Counted from the stretch's first letter, positions 41,238 through 53,204 are shown. The stretch: 64,000 nt of DNA from Aeromicrobium sp. Leaf245 (GCF_942548115.1 NZ_OW824151.1:1116001-1180000); one strand, 5' to 3'. Translations and numbers: made by a program. The notes: generated by a model from the letters alone, not told the origin.

Positions 41238-42365
41238 TCAGGGCTTGGCGGGCGCGGGCGTGTAGAAGAGCATCGCGTAGCTCCCGCGGGCCGACAGCAC
41301 GAAGGTCGCGCGGGCGCGGCTCCCGTCCTCGCCGCGCGCCGAGTACGTCGTGCTGATCTCGTTGAGGTCCTCCACCACGTCCTTGGTGGGGGTCCCGACG
41401 CTGGCCGCGAAGTCCTCGGCGATCGCGTCGGCCTCGCGCACCCGGTCGGCCACGACGGCCGCGAAGCGCGGTCGGTCGCCGCTCAGCAGGAGGGTCCCCG
41501 TGGACGGGACGGTCCAGCGTCCATCGAGCAGGGGTTCGCTGCCCTCGGCCTCGACGTCCATGCTCGGCCAGATGAGCCCGGACCGGTCCTCGCCCTCGAC
41601 GTCGCGGGGGACCTCGGCCGAGGAGGCGCGGGGCTCCAGCTGGCCACTGCGGGGATCGCCCAGGTACTCGGCGCGCACGGTCATGACGGGGCGGCGGTCG
41701 CTGGCCGGGTACGCGGTGCGGGTGGCCACGTCGCCGGGGTCGGCGGTGATGGTGATGCGGATGTCGCGGTCGTCGGCGGTGGCGCCGCGCGCGGAGACCG
41801 TGCAGCCGGTGATCCGCTTGCCCTCGGCCCTGCAGTACTGCGAGAGGTCGTCCTCGACGAGGTTGGCATCGGGGATGACGGCGTTGACCTGGGCGATCAG
41901 CCGCCGCAGCACGAGCGTCGGGTCCCCGTCGACGCGCAGCAGCGAGATCGTGACGTCGGGGCGAGGTGCGTCGTCGATGAGGGCGAAGGTGTCGTCGCTG
42001 GGGCGCGTCGCGGGCGTCTCGCTCTCGCTCGGCGTGGGCTCCGGTGCCTCGGAGGCGTCCTCGTCGCCGGCGGCCTCGGCCGCCTCCCTCTGGGCCTCGG
42101 CCGCGTCGAGCTGCGGCTGGTAGGCCTGGATGAGTGCGGGGCTGCGGTAGCGCACGAGCGGGCCGAGCTGCGCGGCGCCGGAGGGCACCTCCAGCCCGTA
42201 GGAGATCGGGCTCTGCGGGCCGGACTCGTGCTCGGTGACGTCGACGGCGGCAGAGGCCTGGGCGCTCGGGTCGGCACTCGGGTCGACGTCGGACTGGGAC
42301 CGGGTCTCGCACGCGCCGAGGGTGAGCACGCCGACGAGGGCGAGCAGGGTCGCGGTCCGTCTCAT
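41238..42365 (-). CDS. Actinobacterial lipoprotein of unknown function
   Basis: A 375-residue exported lipoprotein with signal peptide and lipobox LTLGAC (lipidated C19). A disordered stretch (about 20-50 and 85-120) rich in A, E, P, S and T precedes a domain with cysteines at YCRAEGKRITGC and a C-terminal LNEISTTYSARGEDGSRARATFVLS. I do not recognise the fold. GAGGAG lies just before the ATG at 42365. It is transcribed divergently from the GntR regulator with a 172-bp gap that holds an 8-4-8 palindrome. Confidence 0.7.
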   Translation of the reverse strand: MRRTATLLALVGVLTLGACETRSQSDVDPSADPSAQASAAVDVTEHESGPQSPISYGLEVPSGAAQLGPLVRYRSPALIQAYQPQLDAAEAQREAAEAAGDEDASEAPEPTPSESETPATRPSDDTFALIDDAPRPDVTISLLRVDGDPTLVLRRLIAQVNAVIPDANLVEDDLSQYCRAEGKRITGCTVSARGATADDRDIRITITADPGDVATRTAYPASDRRPVMTVRAEYLGDPRSGQLEPRASSAEVPRDVEGEDRSGLIWPSMDVEAEGSEPLLDGRWTVPSTGTLLLSGDRPRFAAVVADRVREADAIAEDFAASVGTPTKDVVEDLNEISTTYSARGEDGSRARATFVLSARGSYAMLFYTPAPAKP

Positions 42366-42451
42366 GGGTCTCCTCGGGGCTGGGTCGAGCCCGGTGCGGG
42401 GGCGTGCCTCGACCGGTCCGGAGCGCGAACCGGTCCGTTCCATCCTGCCGC

Positions 42452-42471
42452 AGGCGCACAACGGTGCGCCT
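42452..42471. promoter_or_regulatory. 8-4-8 palindrome between the lipoprotein and GntR genes
   Basis: AGGCGCAC-aacg-GTGCGCCT lies in the divergent intergenic region, 67 bp before the GntR start and 22 bp before a TAGGTT -10-like box (42493-42498). It could be an operator for GntR autoregulation or for another regulator. Confidence 0.4.
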
Positions 42472-42537
42472 CCCAGGTCGACGCGGGCGCGGTAGGTTGG
42501 CGCGTCAGGTCCGGACACGGGGCGAGGAGGCGACGCG

Positions 42538-43293
42538 ATGACCGCCCGCACGACGACCGCCGAGCGGGTGTTCGCCCGCCTGCGGGAGGAGATCCTGACC
42601 GGTCGGATGGCTCCGGGGTCCCAGCACTCGATCTACCGGCTCGCCGACGAGCTCGAGGTCTCCCGCACCCCCGTGCGCGAGGCCGTGCTCCGCCTGGCCG
42701 ACGCCGGGCTCGTCACGGTCGAGCGCAACCGGGGGCTCCGGGTCCGGGGCGTCACGGTGCAGGACGTGCTGGAGGTCTTCGACCTGCGCCTGCTGCTGGA
42801 GGTCCCCGCCGCCGCGTTCGCCGCACGGCACGCCGACGCCGACCAGTGCGCCGCTCTGGAGGGTCACCTGGCGGCGATGGCGCAGGCGGCCAGGGACGGG
42901 GACGAGCAGGCGTTCGACGGCCACGACCGGGCCCTGCACGCCGCCCTGCACGCGGTGAGCGGCAACAGCAGGCTGGGGGAGGAGGTGCTGGCGCTGCGCG
43001 CCTCCATCCAGGCGCGAGGCGCGGTGACCCTGCACCGGTCGCGTGGTGCGCAGGAGATCCTCGAGGAGCACACGCCCATCGTCGAGGCGGTCGTCGCCGG
43101 TGACGTCCGGAGCGCGGCGGTGCTCATGCGCGACCACCTCGTGCACACCGCCGAGCTGCTCGCGCGCCAGCTGGACCCGGAGGTCGACGTCGCGGCCTGG
43201 AGGACGCGGACCGCCTCGTTCGTCGTCAGTAGCATGCTACTGTCGGACGACATCTCCCGATCATCGGATCCCGGCCGGCAGGAGCGGACATGA
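42538..43293 (+). CDS. GntR-family (FCD subgroup) transcriptional regulator
   Basis: A 251-residue DNA-binding regulator. The N-terminal winged helix (about 8-72) includes SIYRLADELEVSRTPVREAV, and the FCD ligand-binding domain (about 80-215) includes FDLRLLLEVPAAAFAARHA, a HDRALHAALH metal segment and EEHTPIVEAVVAGD. FCD regulators usually sense a small organic acid, which fits the hydroxyacid genes it overlaps. The 3' end of the gene, beyond the FCD fold, contains a 16-bp palindrome. ATGA overlaps the transhydrogenase start. GAGGAGG precedes the ATG. Confidence 0.9.
   Translation: MTARTTTAERVFARLREEILTGRMAPGSQHSIYRLADELEVSRTPVREAVLRLADAGLVTVERNRGLRVRGVTVQDVLEVFDLRLLLEVPAAAFAARHADADQCAALEGHLAAMAQAARDGDEQAFDGHDRALHAALHAVSGNSRLGEEVLALRASIQARGAVTLHRSRGAQEILEEHTPIVEAVVAGDVRSAAVLMRDHLVHTAELLARQLDPEVDVAAWRTRTASFVVSSMLLSDDISRSSDPGRQERT
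43227..43242. promoter_or_regulatory. Perfect 16-bp palindrome, candidate GntR operator
   Basis: CAGTAGCATGCTACTG is self-complementary over all 16 bases, with outer GTCGT/ACGAC arms. It lies within the last codons of the GntR gene, about 50 bp before the transhydrogenase start. It is markedly less GC-rich than its surroundings. Position and symmetry suit an internal operator. Confidence 0.55.
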
Positions 43294-44609
43294 GCCACGG
43301 TGCGAGCGGGTTCGCCCCCGACCATCCCGAGACCGTCTTCACCTACGGTGCTCCCGGCCTCAAGCTGGGCGTCGGCGCCCGCCACGAGCTCGGCCACGAC
43401 CTCGCCGTGCTGGGCGCGCGCCGGGTCCTGCTGGTGACCGACCCCGGCGTGGCCGCCACCGGGGCGCCCGCCGAGATCGCCGAGCGCGTCGGTCGCGACG
43501 GGATCGACGTCGTGACCTTCGACCGGAGTCGGGTGGAGCCCACCGACGCGAGCCTGCTCGAGGCCATTTCCTTCGCCCGCGAGAACGGTCCGTTCGACGC
43601 CGTGCTCGCGGTCGGTGGCGGCAGCAGCATCGACACCGCCAAGGCCGTCGACCTGATGCTCACCAACGACGGCGAGCTCATGGACTACGTGAACGCGCCC
43701 GTCGGCGGCGGTCGCGCCCCGGCCAACCCGCTGCTTCCCCTCGTGGCCGTGCCGACCACGACCGGGACGGGCAGCGAGAGCACGACCATCTGCGTCCTCG
43801 ACGTGGTGAGCCAGCACGTCAAGACCGGCATCTCCCACCCCCGGCTGCGGCCGACCCTGGCCGTCGTGGACCCCGAGCTGACCCTGACCCAGCCGGCGAA
43901 CGTGACCGCCGCGTCCGGGCTCGACATCCTGTGCCACGCGCTGGAGAGCTACACGGCTCGGCCCTACGCGTCCTACGAGGCCAAGACCGCCGACCAGCGG
44001 GTGCCCTACTGCGGCTCGAACCCGATCTCCGACGTCTGGTCCGAGCGCGCTCTCGCCCTCATGGCCACGTCCTTCCGTCGCGCCGTGACCCACGGCGGCG
44101 ACCTCGAGGCACGCACGCAGGTCGCCACGGCCGCCACCTTCGCCGGGCTCGGGTTCGGCAACGCGGGCGTGCACATCCCGCACGCGAACGCCTACCCGAT
44201 CGCCGGACAGGTCCGCGAGTTCCGTCCCGACCACTACCCGGCGGACGACGGCGCCTCAGGCCACGCCGGCCTCGTGCCGCACGGCATGGCGGTGTCCCTC
44301 ACCGCACCCGCCGCGTTCCGGTTCACCTTCGACGCCGCCCCCGACCGCCACGTGCGCGCCGCCCGCCTGCTCGACCCCGACGCCGTCATGACCGACGACC
44401 CGGCCGACCTGCTGCCGCAGGTGCTCACGGCGGTCATGCGCGACGTCGGCATCCCCGCCGGCCTCGCCGCCGTCGGGTTCGGCGCCGCCGACCTCGACCC
44501 GCTCGTCGAGGGCGCCATGAAGCAGCAGCGCCTCCTCGCCACGGCCCCGCGCGAGGTCACCGAGGACGACGTCGCGGGGATCCTCGACGCCTCGCTCGAG
44601 CTGTGGTGA
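43290..44609 (+). CDS. Hydroxyacid-oxoacid transhydrogenase (ADHFE1-type iron alcohol dehydrogenase)
   Basis: An iron-type alcohol dehydrogenase family enzyme of 439 residues whose closest resemblance is to ADHFE1. That enzyme couples oxidation of 4-hydroxybutyrate to succinate semialdehyde with reduction of 2-oxoglutarate to D-2-hydroxyglutarate. Matching features are VFTYGAPGLKLGVGA, VRVEPTDASLLEAI-like (here SRVEPTDASLLEAI), AVGGGSSIDTAKAVDL, VPTTTGTGSESTT, CHALESYTARPYASY and GSNPISDVWSERAL. GNAGVHIPHANAYPIAG has the conserved metal histidines. The alternative is a general alcohol dehydrogenase. It is the middle gene of a GntR-transhydrogenase-dehydrogenase operon, with overlaps of 4 bases on both sides. 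Confidence 0.8.
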   Translation: MSHGASGFAPDHPETVFTYGAPGLKLGVGARHELGHDLAVLGARRVLLVTDPGVAATGAPAEIAERVGRDGIDVVTFDRSRVEPTDASLLEAISFARENGPFDAVLAVGGGSSIDTAKAVDLMLTNDGELMDYVNAPVGGGRAPANPLLPLVAVPTTTGTGSESTTICVLDVVSQHVKTGISHPRLRPTLAVVDPELTLTQPANVTAASGLDILCHALESYTARPYASYEAKTADQRVPYCGSNPISDVWSERALALMATSFRRAVTHGGDLEARTQVATAATFAGLGFGNAGVHIPHANAYPIAGQVREFRPDHYPADDGASGHAGLVPHGMAVSLTAPAAFRFTFDAAPDRHVRAARLLDPDAVMTDDPADLLPQVLTAVMRDVGIPAGLAAVGFGAADLDPLVEGAMKQQRLLATAPREVTEDDVAGILDASLELW

Positions 44610-47530
44610 GCCTCGAGGCGCCGCCGACGGCCGGGAGCGCCTCCGCGTCCGACGTGGTGGCCGAGCTGCGCCGCCGCGGCGTCGCCGACGTCGACGACTC
44701 GACCACCACGCGTGCGCTCTACAGCACCGACGCCTCGCTCTACCGCGTCGTGCCGCAGGTGGTCGTGCGGCCGCGCGAGGTCGACGAGGTGCTCGCCGTC
44801 CTCGACGCGTCGCGCGCCACCGGGGTGCCCGTCACGTCCCGCGGCGCCGGCACCTCCATCGCCGGCAACGCCGTCGGCACCGGGATCGTGGTCGACTTCG
44901 CCAAGCACCTCAACCGGGTGCACGAGGTCGACGCCGAGCGGCGGGTCGCACGGGTCGACCCGGGTGTGGTGCACGCGGCGCTGCAGAAGGTCGCGGCGCC
45001 GCAGGGCCTGCGCTTCGGGCCCGACCCGTCCACGCACACCCGCTGCACGATCGGCGGCATGATCGGCAACAACGCGTGCGGCAACCGTGCCCTCGGGTAC
45101 GGCCGCAGCTCCGACAACGTGGCCGCGCTGGACCTCGCCGCGGGGACGGGGGAGCGCCTGGTGGTGGGCCGTGACGTCACCGCGACGTCGCCCACCCTGG
45201 ACCGGCTGCGCGACGTCGTCGCGACCGATCTCGCGACCGTGCGCACCGAGCTCGGCCGCTTCGGCCGCCAGGTCTCCGGCTACAGCCTCGAGCACCTGCT
45301 GCCCGAGCGGGGCTTCGACGTCGCGTCCTTCATGGCCGGGTCCGAAGGCACGCTCGGCGTGCTGCTCGGTGCCACCGTCGACCTGGTGGCCACGCCGCGC
45401 CACGTGCACCTCGTCGTGCTGGGGTACGGGTCGATGGCCGAGGCCGGGGACGACGTGCCCACCATGCTTCCGCACGGTCCGATCGCCTGCGAGGGCCTCG
45501 GCGCCCGGATCATCGAGGTCTACCGGGCCGCCAAGGGTGCCGCGGGCGTGCCCGAGTATCCCCGCGGCGGCGGCTTCCTCTACGTGGAGCTGGCCGGCGA
45601 CGACCCCGCCGAGCTCGCGGCCCAGGCCGACCGCGTCGTGGCCGACTCGGCCGCGCTGGCGCACCGCCACGTGACGTCGGTGGCCGAGCAGGCGGCGTTC
45701 TGGCGGATCCGCGAGGAGGGCGCCGGTCTCGCGTCACGCATCTGGGACCGCCCCGCGCTCTCCGGCTGGGAGGACGCCGCCGTGCCGCCCGCGAGCGTCG
45801 GCGCCTACCTGCGCGACTTCGACGCCCTGCTCCAGCAGCACGACCTGCACGGCGAGCCGTACGGCCACCTCGGCGACGGCTGCGTGCACGTGCGGATCGA
45901 CTTCCCGATCTCCGAGCCCGGTGGTCCGGCCGGGTACCGGGCCTTCATCGAGGACGCCGCCCGCCTGACCGCGTCGCACGGTGGCTCCTTCTCGGGCGAG
46001 CACGGCGACGGCCGGGCCCGCTCGGAGCTGCTGCCGCTCATGTACTCCGCCCCGGCTCTCGCGCTCTTCCGCGGCGTCAAGCACGTGCTCGACCCCGACG
46101 ACCTGCTCAACCCCGGCGTCCTCGTCGACCCCGATCCTGTGCCGTCCGCCGCCCCCCATGGCCGCGGAGTCCCGGCACCCCTGCCGGGCGTGCGCGCCCT
46201 GGATGCCGATCTACGCGCGCAGGGCAAGGGGTGGGCCGCGGGCCTCCAGGGCACCCGTCGCGGCCTGCGCCTGCTGCACGACGACGGCGACCTGGGTGCC
46301 GCCGTGCACCGCTGCACCGGCGTCGGCAAGTGCCTGGCCGACAACCGGACGTCGAACGGCGTCATGTGCCCCTCGTTCCAGGCCACCCGCGACGAGAAGG
46401 ACTCCACCCGTGGCCGCGCCCGTGTGCTGCAGGAGATGGTCGACGGACGTCTCGTCACCGGCGGCTACCGCGCTCCCGAGGTGCACGAGGCGCTCGACCT
46501 CTGCCTCTCCTGCAAGGGCTGCCTGAACGACTGCCCCACCGGCATCGACATGGCCACCTACAAGTCCGAGGTGCTGCACCAGACCTACCGGGGGCGGGTC
46601 CGTCCCCGCAGCCACTACGTGCTCGGCAAGCTGCCGTTCTGGGCGCGGCTCACCTCTCCGGTGGCTCGCCTGGCGAACCTCGCGCTGCGCGTGCCCGGAC
46701 TCGCCCACGTGGCTCGCTGGGTGGCGGGCGTCGACCAGCGTCGCAGCCTGCCTGCCTTCGCCACGCAGCGCTTCAGCCGGGCGGCGCGACCGCTGCTCAC
46801 CGCTCGGGCCGAGGCCTCCCGCGACGAGCGACCGCGCGTGGCGATCTGGGCCGACTCCTTCACCGAGTACTTCTCCACGTCGGGCGGCCTCGCCGCCGTC
46901 CGGCTCCTGGAGTCCGCCGGCTACCGGGTCGAGGTCGTGCAGAAGCAGTCCTGCTGCGGGCTCACGTGGATCACGACCGGCCAGCTCGACACCGCCCGCG
47001 AGCTCGTCGAGCGCACCGTGGCCGTGCTGCACGAGTACGTCGCCGCCGGCGTGCCGGTGGTCGGCCTCGAGCCCTCGTGCCTCGCCGTCCTGCGGTCCGA
47101 CGCCGTGGAGCTGACCGACGACCCGCGGGCCGTCGAGGTCGCGGCCGGCGTCCACACCGTGGCCGAGCTGCTGGCGCGGACCGACGGCTGGGAGCCGCCG
47201 GACCTCAGGGGCACCGAGGTCGTCGTCCAGCCGCACTGCCACCAGTCGTCGGTGCTCGGCTTCGAGGCCGACATGGACCTGCTCGGCCGGACCGGGGCCA
47301 CGGTCACGAGGCTGTCGGGCTGCTGCGGCCTGGCCGGCAACTTCGGGGTCGAGCGTGGCCACTACGAGGTGTCGGTGGCGGTCGCGGAGCAGCAGCTGAT
47401 GCCCGCCGTCCGCGCGATGGGGGAGGGCGCGGTCGTCCTGGCCGACGGCTTCTCCTGCCGCACCCAGCTCGACGACCTGGCCGACGTGCCGGCGATCCAC
47501 CTGACCGAGCTGCTCGCGCCGGGGGAGTAG
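44606..47530 (+). CDS. Fused FAD/4Fe-4S D-2-hydroxyacid dehydrogenase
   Basis: A 974-residue respiratory-type dehydrogenase of the GlcD/D-2-hydroxyglutarate family. An FAD-binding domain (about 45-230) contains TSRGAGTSIAGNAVG and GGMIGNNACGNRAL; the FAD-oxidase C-terminal domain (about 235-515) contains GYGHLGDG-like YGHLGDGCVHVR and GEHGDGRAR. A ferredoxin segment has C570/C576 and the cluster C633, C636, C639 and C643 (CLSCKGCLNDCP). Two cysteine-rich CCG motifs are at C783/C784 and C906/C907. The GTG at 44606 overlaps the previous stop (GTGA). With the transhydrogenase it could reoxidise D-2-hydroxyglutarate to 2-oxoglutarate; D-lactate and glycolate remain alternatives. Fusions of this kind are common in actinobacteria. 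Confidence 0.88.
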   Translation: MSLEAPPTAGSASASDVVAELRRRGVADVDDSTTTRALYSTDASLYRVVPQVVVRPREVDEVLAVLDASRATGVPVTSRGAGTSIAGNAVGTGIVVDFAKHLNRVHEVDAERRVARVDPGVVHAALQKVAAPQGLRFGPDPSTHTRCTIGGMIGNNACGNRALGYGRSSDNVAALDLAAGTGERLVVGRDVTATSPTLDRLRDVVATDLATVRTELGRFGRQVSGYSLEHLLPERGFDVASFMAGSEGTLGVLLGATVDLVATPRHVHLVVLGYGSMAEAGDDVPTMLPHGPIACEGLGARIIEVYRAAKGAAGVPEYPRGGGFLYVELAGDDPAELAAQADRVVADSAALAHRHVTSVAEQAAFWRIREEGAGLASRIWDRPALSGWEDAAVPPASVGAYLRDFDALLQQHDLHGEPYGHLGDGCVHVRIDFPISEPGGPAGYRAFIEDAARLTASHGGSFSGEHGDGRARSELLPLMYSAPALALFRGVKHVLDPDDLLNPGVLVDPDPVPSAAPHGRGVPAPLPGVRALDADLRAQGKGWAAGLQGTRRGLRLLHDDGDLGAAVHRCTGVGKCLADNRTSNGVMCPSFQATRDEKDSTRGRARVLQEMVDGRLVTGGYRAPEVHEALDLCLSCKGCLNDCPTGIDMATYKSEVLHQTYRGRVRPRSHYVLGKLPFWARLTSPVARLANLALRVPGLAHVARWVAGVDQRRSLPAFATQRFSRAARPLLTARAEASRDERPRVAIWADSFTEYFSTSGGLAAVRLLESAGYRVEVVQKQSCCGLTWITTGQLDTARELVERTVAVLHEYVAAGVPVVGLEPSCLAVLRSDAVELTDDPRAVEVAAGVHTVAELLARTDGWEPPDLRGTEVVVQPHCHQSSVLGFEADMDLLGRTGATVTRLSGCCGLAGNFGVERGHYEVSVAVAEQQLMPAVRAMGEGAVVLADGFSCRTQLDDLADVPAIHLTELLAPGE

Positions 47531-47587
47531 GTCTCGTCCCGAGGCTGCGCCGCCCGGCTTCGTCCCGTCCTGCGGCTGCGCCGCCGC

Positions 47588-47616
47588 GCCTCGCCGCGGA
47601 CCTGCGCCGCGGAGGC
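47588..47616 (+). terminator. Hairpin after the hydroxyacid operon
   Basis: CCGCGG (47594-47599 and 47607-47612) with outer GCCT/AGGC arms forms a 10-bp stem with a 2-nt bulge and a 7-nt loop, 58 bp past the operon's last stop. Moderate support. Confidence 0.4.
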
Positions 47617-47674
47617 CTCGACGAGGGACCTGGGTGCGCGCCGATCCGGGTGCGCCCGCTCCGTGCCCCGCGCG

Positions 47675-47914
47675 GTAGGTGGCCCGCGCTTCAGCCGCCC
47701 CGGGAGGTAGGCCGCCCGCGGATACGGGCCCGCCATCCGCGGGCGGCCTACCTCCACCCCTCGCGTGGCGCGGCCCACCTACCTCTCACTGCCCGGTGGT
47801 GGCCCCGCCGGCCCGGTCGGCTCCCCGTTCGAGGCCTTTCGGAGCCTGACCCGGCTCGGCGCCGAGGCAGCGCAGCCGCAGGACGAGTCCGAGCCGACGC
47901 AGCCGCAGGACGAG
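47675..47914. repeat. Intergenic repeat with nested inverted repeats upstream of the str operon
   Basis: An outer inverted repeat GTAGGTGGcCCGCG (47675-47688; mate at 47769-47782, one mismatch) encloses a perfect 21-bp inverted repeat (47703-47723 with 47735-47755, 11-nt loop). Next come CCTACCTC, GGCCCCGCCGG and TTCGAGGCCTTTCGGAGCC (47828-47846), then two direct copies of CGCAGCCGCAGGACGAG (47871, 47898). The same order of motifs recurs at 52582. No gene lies between 47531 and 48097. Confidence 0.75.
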
Positions 47915-47952
47915 ACCCGTCCGGAGCAGCCCGGCCGCGGGAACTCCGCGAT

Positions 47953-47982
47953 TTGCTCGGGCGTTGTGCGGGAAGGTACTGT
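47953..47982 (+). promoter_or_regulatory. str operon (rpsL) promoter
   Basis: TTGCTC (47953-47958) and TACTGT (47977-47982) are spaced 18 bp, just after the repeat. The leader to rpsL is about 110 nt with no obvious known regulatory motif. Confidence 0.55.
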
Positions 47983-48097
47983 TGAGTGCTGTGCCTGGAT
48001 CTGCCAGGCCGCTGCGCGCATCCCGCCACCCAGCACCAGTTCGGCGGCGAGTGCAGCACGACTCAGAGTCCTTCTCGCCTGAAGAAAGAAGTCCGTA

Positions 48098-48472
48098 GTG
48101 CCCACGATCAACCAGCTGGTCCGCAAGGGCCGCCAGACCAAGGTGACCAAGACCACCACGCCGGCACTCAAGGGCTCGCCCCAGCGCCGCGGTGTCTGCA
48201 CCCGCGTCTACACCACGACCCCGAAGAAGCCGAACTCGGCGCTTCGCAAGGTCGCTCGTGTGCGTCTGTCTTCCGGTACCGAGGTCACCGCGTACATCCC
48301 CGGTGAGGGCCACAACCTCCAGGAGCACTCCATCGTGCTCGTGCGTGGCGGTCGTGTGAAGGACCTCCCGGGTGTGCGCTACAAGATCGTTCGCGGCTCC
48401 CTCGACACCCAGGGTGTCAAGGGTCGCAAGCAGGCTCGCAGCCGCTACGGCGCGAAGAAGGAGAAGAGCTAA
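48098..48472 (+). CDS. rpsL: 30S ribosomal protein S12
   Basis: Decoding-centre protein, 124 residues. It keeps K43 ([12 protein letters not shown]) and K88 (GGRVKDLPG), the positions whose mutation gives streptomycin resistance, so the wild-type drug-sensitive residues are present. The GTG start and [13 protein letters not shown] are standard. Its stop overlaps the rpsG start (TAATG). First gene of the str operon. Confidence 0.98.
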   Translation: MPTINQLVRKGRQTKVTKTTTPALKGSPQRRGVCTRVYTTTPKKPNSALRKVARVRLSSGTEVTAYIPGEGHNLQEHSIVLVRGGRVKDLPGVRYKIVRGSLDTQGVKGRKQARSRYGAKKEKS

Positions 48473-48942
48473 TGCCTCGCAAGGGTCCCGCGCCGAAGCG
48501 CATCCCCGAGACCGACCCGGTCTACAACAACCAGCTCGTCACGATGCTGATCAACAAGATCCTCGTCGACGGCAAGAAGCAGACCGCCCAGCGCATCGTC
48601 TACACCGCGCTCGAGGGCACCCGCGACAAGTCCGGCACCGACCCGGTCGTCACCCTCAAGCGCGCGCTCGACAACGTCAAGCCCGCCCTCGAGGTCAAGT
48701 CCCGTCGTGTCGGCGGTGCGACCTACCAGGTCCCGATCGAGGTCCGCCCCGCCCGCCAGACCACCCTCGCCCTGCGCTGGCTGGTCAAGTACTCGAGCGA
48801 GCGTCGCGAGAAGACGATGGCCGAGCGCCTCATGAACGAGCTCCTCGACGCCAGCAACGGCCTCGGCGGCAGCGTCAAGAAGCGCGAGGACACGCACAAG
48901 ATGGCAGAGGCCAACCGCGCCTTCGCCCACTACCGCTGGTAG
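48472..48942 (+). CDS. rpsG: 30S ribosomal protein S7
   Basis: Primary 16S rRNA-binding protein that nucleates 30S head assembly, and the str operon repressor in E. coli. The 156-residue protein has [10 protein letters not shown], the [15 protein letters not shown]-type segment (here [15 protein letters not shown]) and the C-terminal [21 protein letters not shown]. One-base overlap with rpsL. Length normal. Confidence 0.98.
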   Translation: MPRKGPAPKRIPETDPVYNNQLVTMLINKILVDGKKQTAQRIVYTALEGTRDKSGTDPVVTLKRALDNVKPALEVKSRRVGGATYQVPIEVRPARQTTLALRWLVKYSSERREKTMAERLMNELLDASNGLGGSVKKREDTHKMAEANRAFAHYRW

Positions 48943-49013
48943 CCGGTTCGCCGGAGCACCCCGGTGCTCCGGCGACAGAACATCCAAGACTTCCGAAGGA
49001 AAGCTGAAGCCAC

Positions 49014-51125
<2,112 letters not shown>

Positions 51126-51232
51126 CGCTCGGCGTCATCGGTAAGGTGGCCTAGGTCTCCCCGCGGGACCCGACGGCTTTCAGATCCGGCAACATTCCAG
51201 ACACTGCAACTCACAACCCAGAAGGAGCCCCA

Positions 51233-52426
<1,194 letters not shown>

Positions 52427-52452
52427 TCTGACGACACACCAGCACTGCTGAG

Positions 52453-52490
52453 ACGAAGCCCCTCGGACCCTCGGGTCCGGGGGGCTTCGT
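52453..52490 (+). terminator. Terminator after tuf
   Basis: An 18-bp stem with one G·U (arms 52453-52470 and 52473-52490, innermost bases forming a CTCG tetraloop) lies 26 bp past the tuf stop. CGTGTCCGG follows, no T-run. Confidence 0.9.
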
Positions 52491-52581
52491 CGTGTCCGGG
52501 CTCGTGGGCGGGTTTCCTGCGGGGGTCGGCCGGGTGGCACCGGGTTCGGGCGGGCTCCCGGGCAGTCGGCGAGTGCGTGGG

Positions 52582-52800
52582 GGTAGGTGACGCGCCCGAC
52601 CGTCTGGTCTGCGGTAGGCATCGCACCTCTCAGCGCGGCAGACAGGTGCGTCACCTACCTCTGACGGAGTGGTTCGGTGCGCTACCTACCTCCTGGCCCC
52701 GCCGGAGCTCGCGAGCCCGGTCCGGAGGCGCACCGAGGTCCTCGGTCGAGGCCCTTTCGGAGCCCACCGCGAGGAGGAGCCGGCCCGACGCAGCAGCAGG
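52582..52800. repeat. Intergenic repeat with nested inverted repeats between tuf and rpsJ
   Basis: A perfect 12-bp inverted repeat GGTAGGTGACGC (52582-52593) with its mate at 52648-52659 encloses GTCTGC/GCAGAC (52607-52612 with 52638-52643). CTACCTACCTC, GGCCCCGCCGG and TCGAGGCCCTTTCGGAGCC (52746-52764) follow in the same order as at 47675. No gene lies between 52427 and 53204; the rest is the tuf terminator, this repeat, and the S10 promoter and leader. Confidence 0.72.
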
Positions 52801-52880
52801 CTCAGCGGGTGCTGACGCCGCGCAACCGCGGGGCGACGGAGCCCCCACGCGTGCCCCCCGAGAACGGGGGAGGGGGCGAT

Positions 52881-53204
52881 TTGTGTTTGCGGGGGAGTCT
52901 CTGTCAGACTAGTGCGGTTGCTCCGGCCGTATTGCTGGGGCGTGCTTGCCCGGAACTCACGCCGGGACCGACGGGTGCGCCGCACGGTGAACGGCCTGGC
53001 TGCTGGAAACGTAGGAGACGCGGACTCGTCAGAGGCCGCGGCCCGGGACCGGCGGTCCAACCACCCAACTCCAGAAGGTTCGCGCACGCTCGTGGTCAAC
53101 TCCGCGACACGCCCGACCTCGGGGGCGGAGGGGGAGCGATCCCCTCCAGGGAGAACCAGCCCCAGGGGCACACACAGCTGACGAAGAGTAAGGACGACCA
53201 GAGC
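52881..53204 (+). promoter_or_regulatory. S10 operon promoter and long leader
   Basis: TTGTGT (52881-52886) and CAGACT (52905-52910) are spaced 18 bp. The leader from about 52917 to rpsJ is near 290 nt, GC-rich, and contains a GGAGGGG/CCCCTCC hairpin at 53127-53147. Long leaders before rpsJ mediate L4 autoregulation in some bacteria; here that is only a possibility. Confidence 0.45.

Noticed and set aside
48098-48472. Streptomycin-resistance allele of rpsL
   Set aside because: Both key lysines, K43 and K88, are present.
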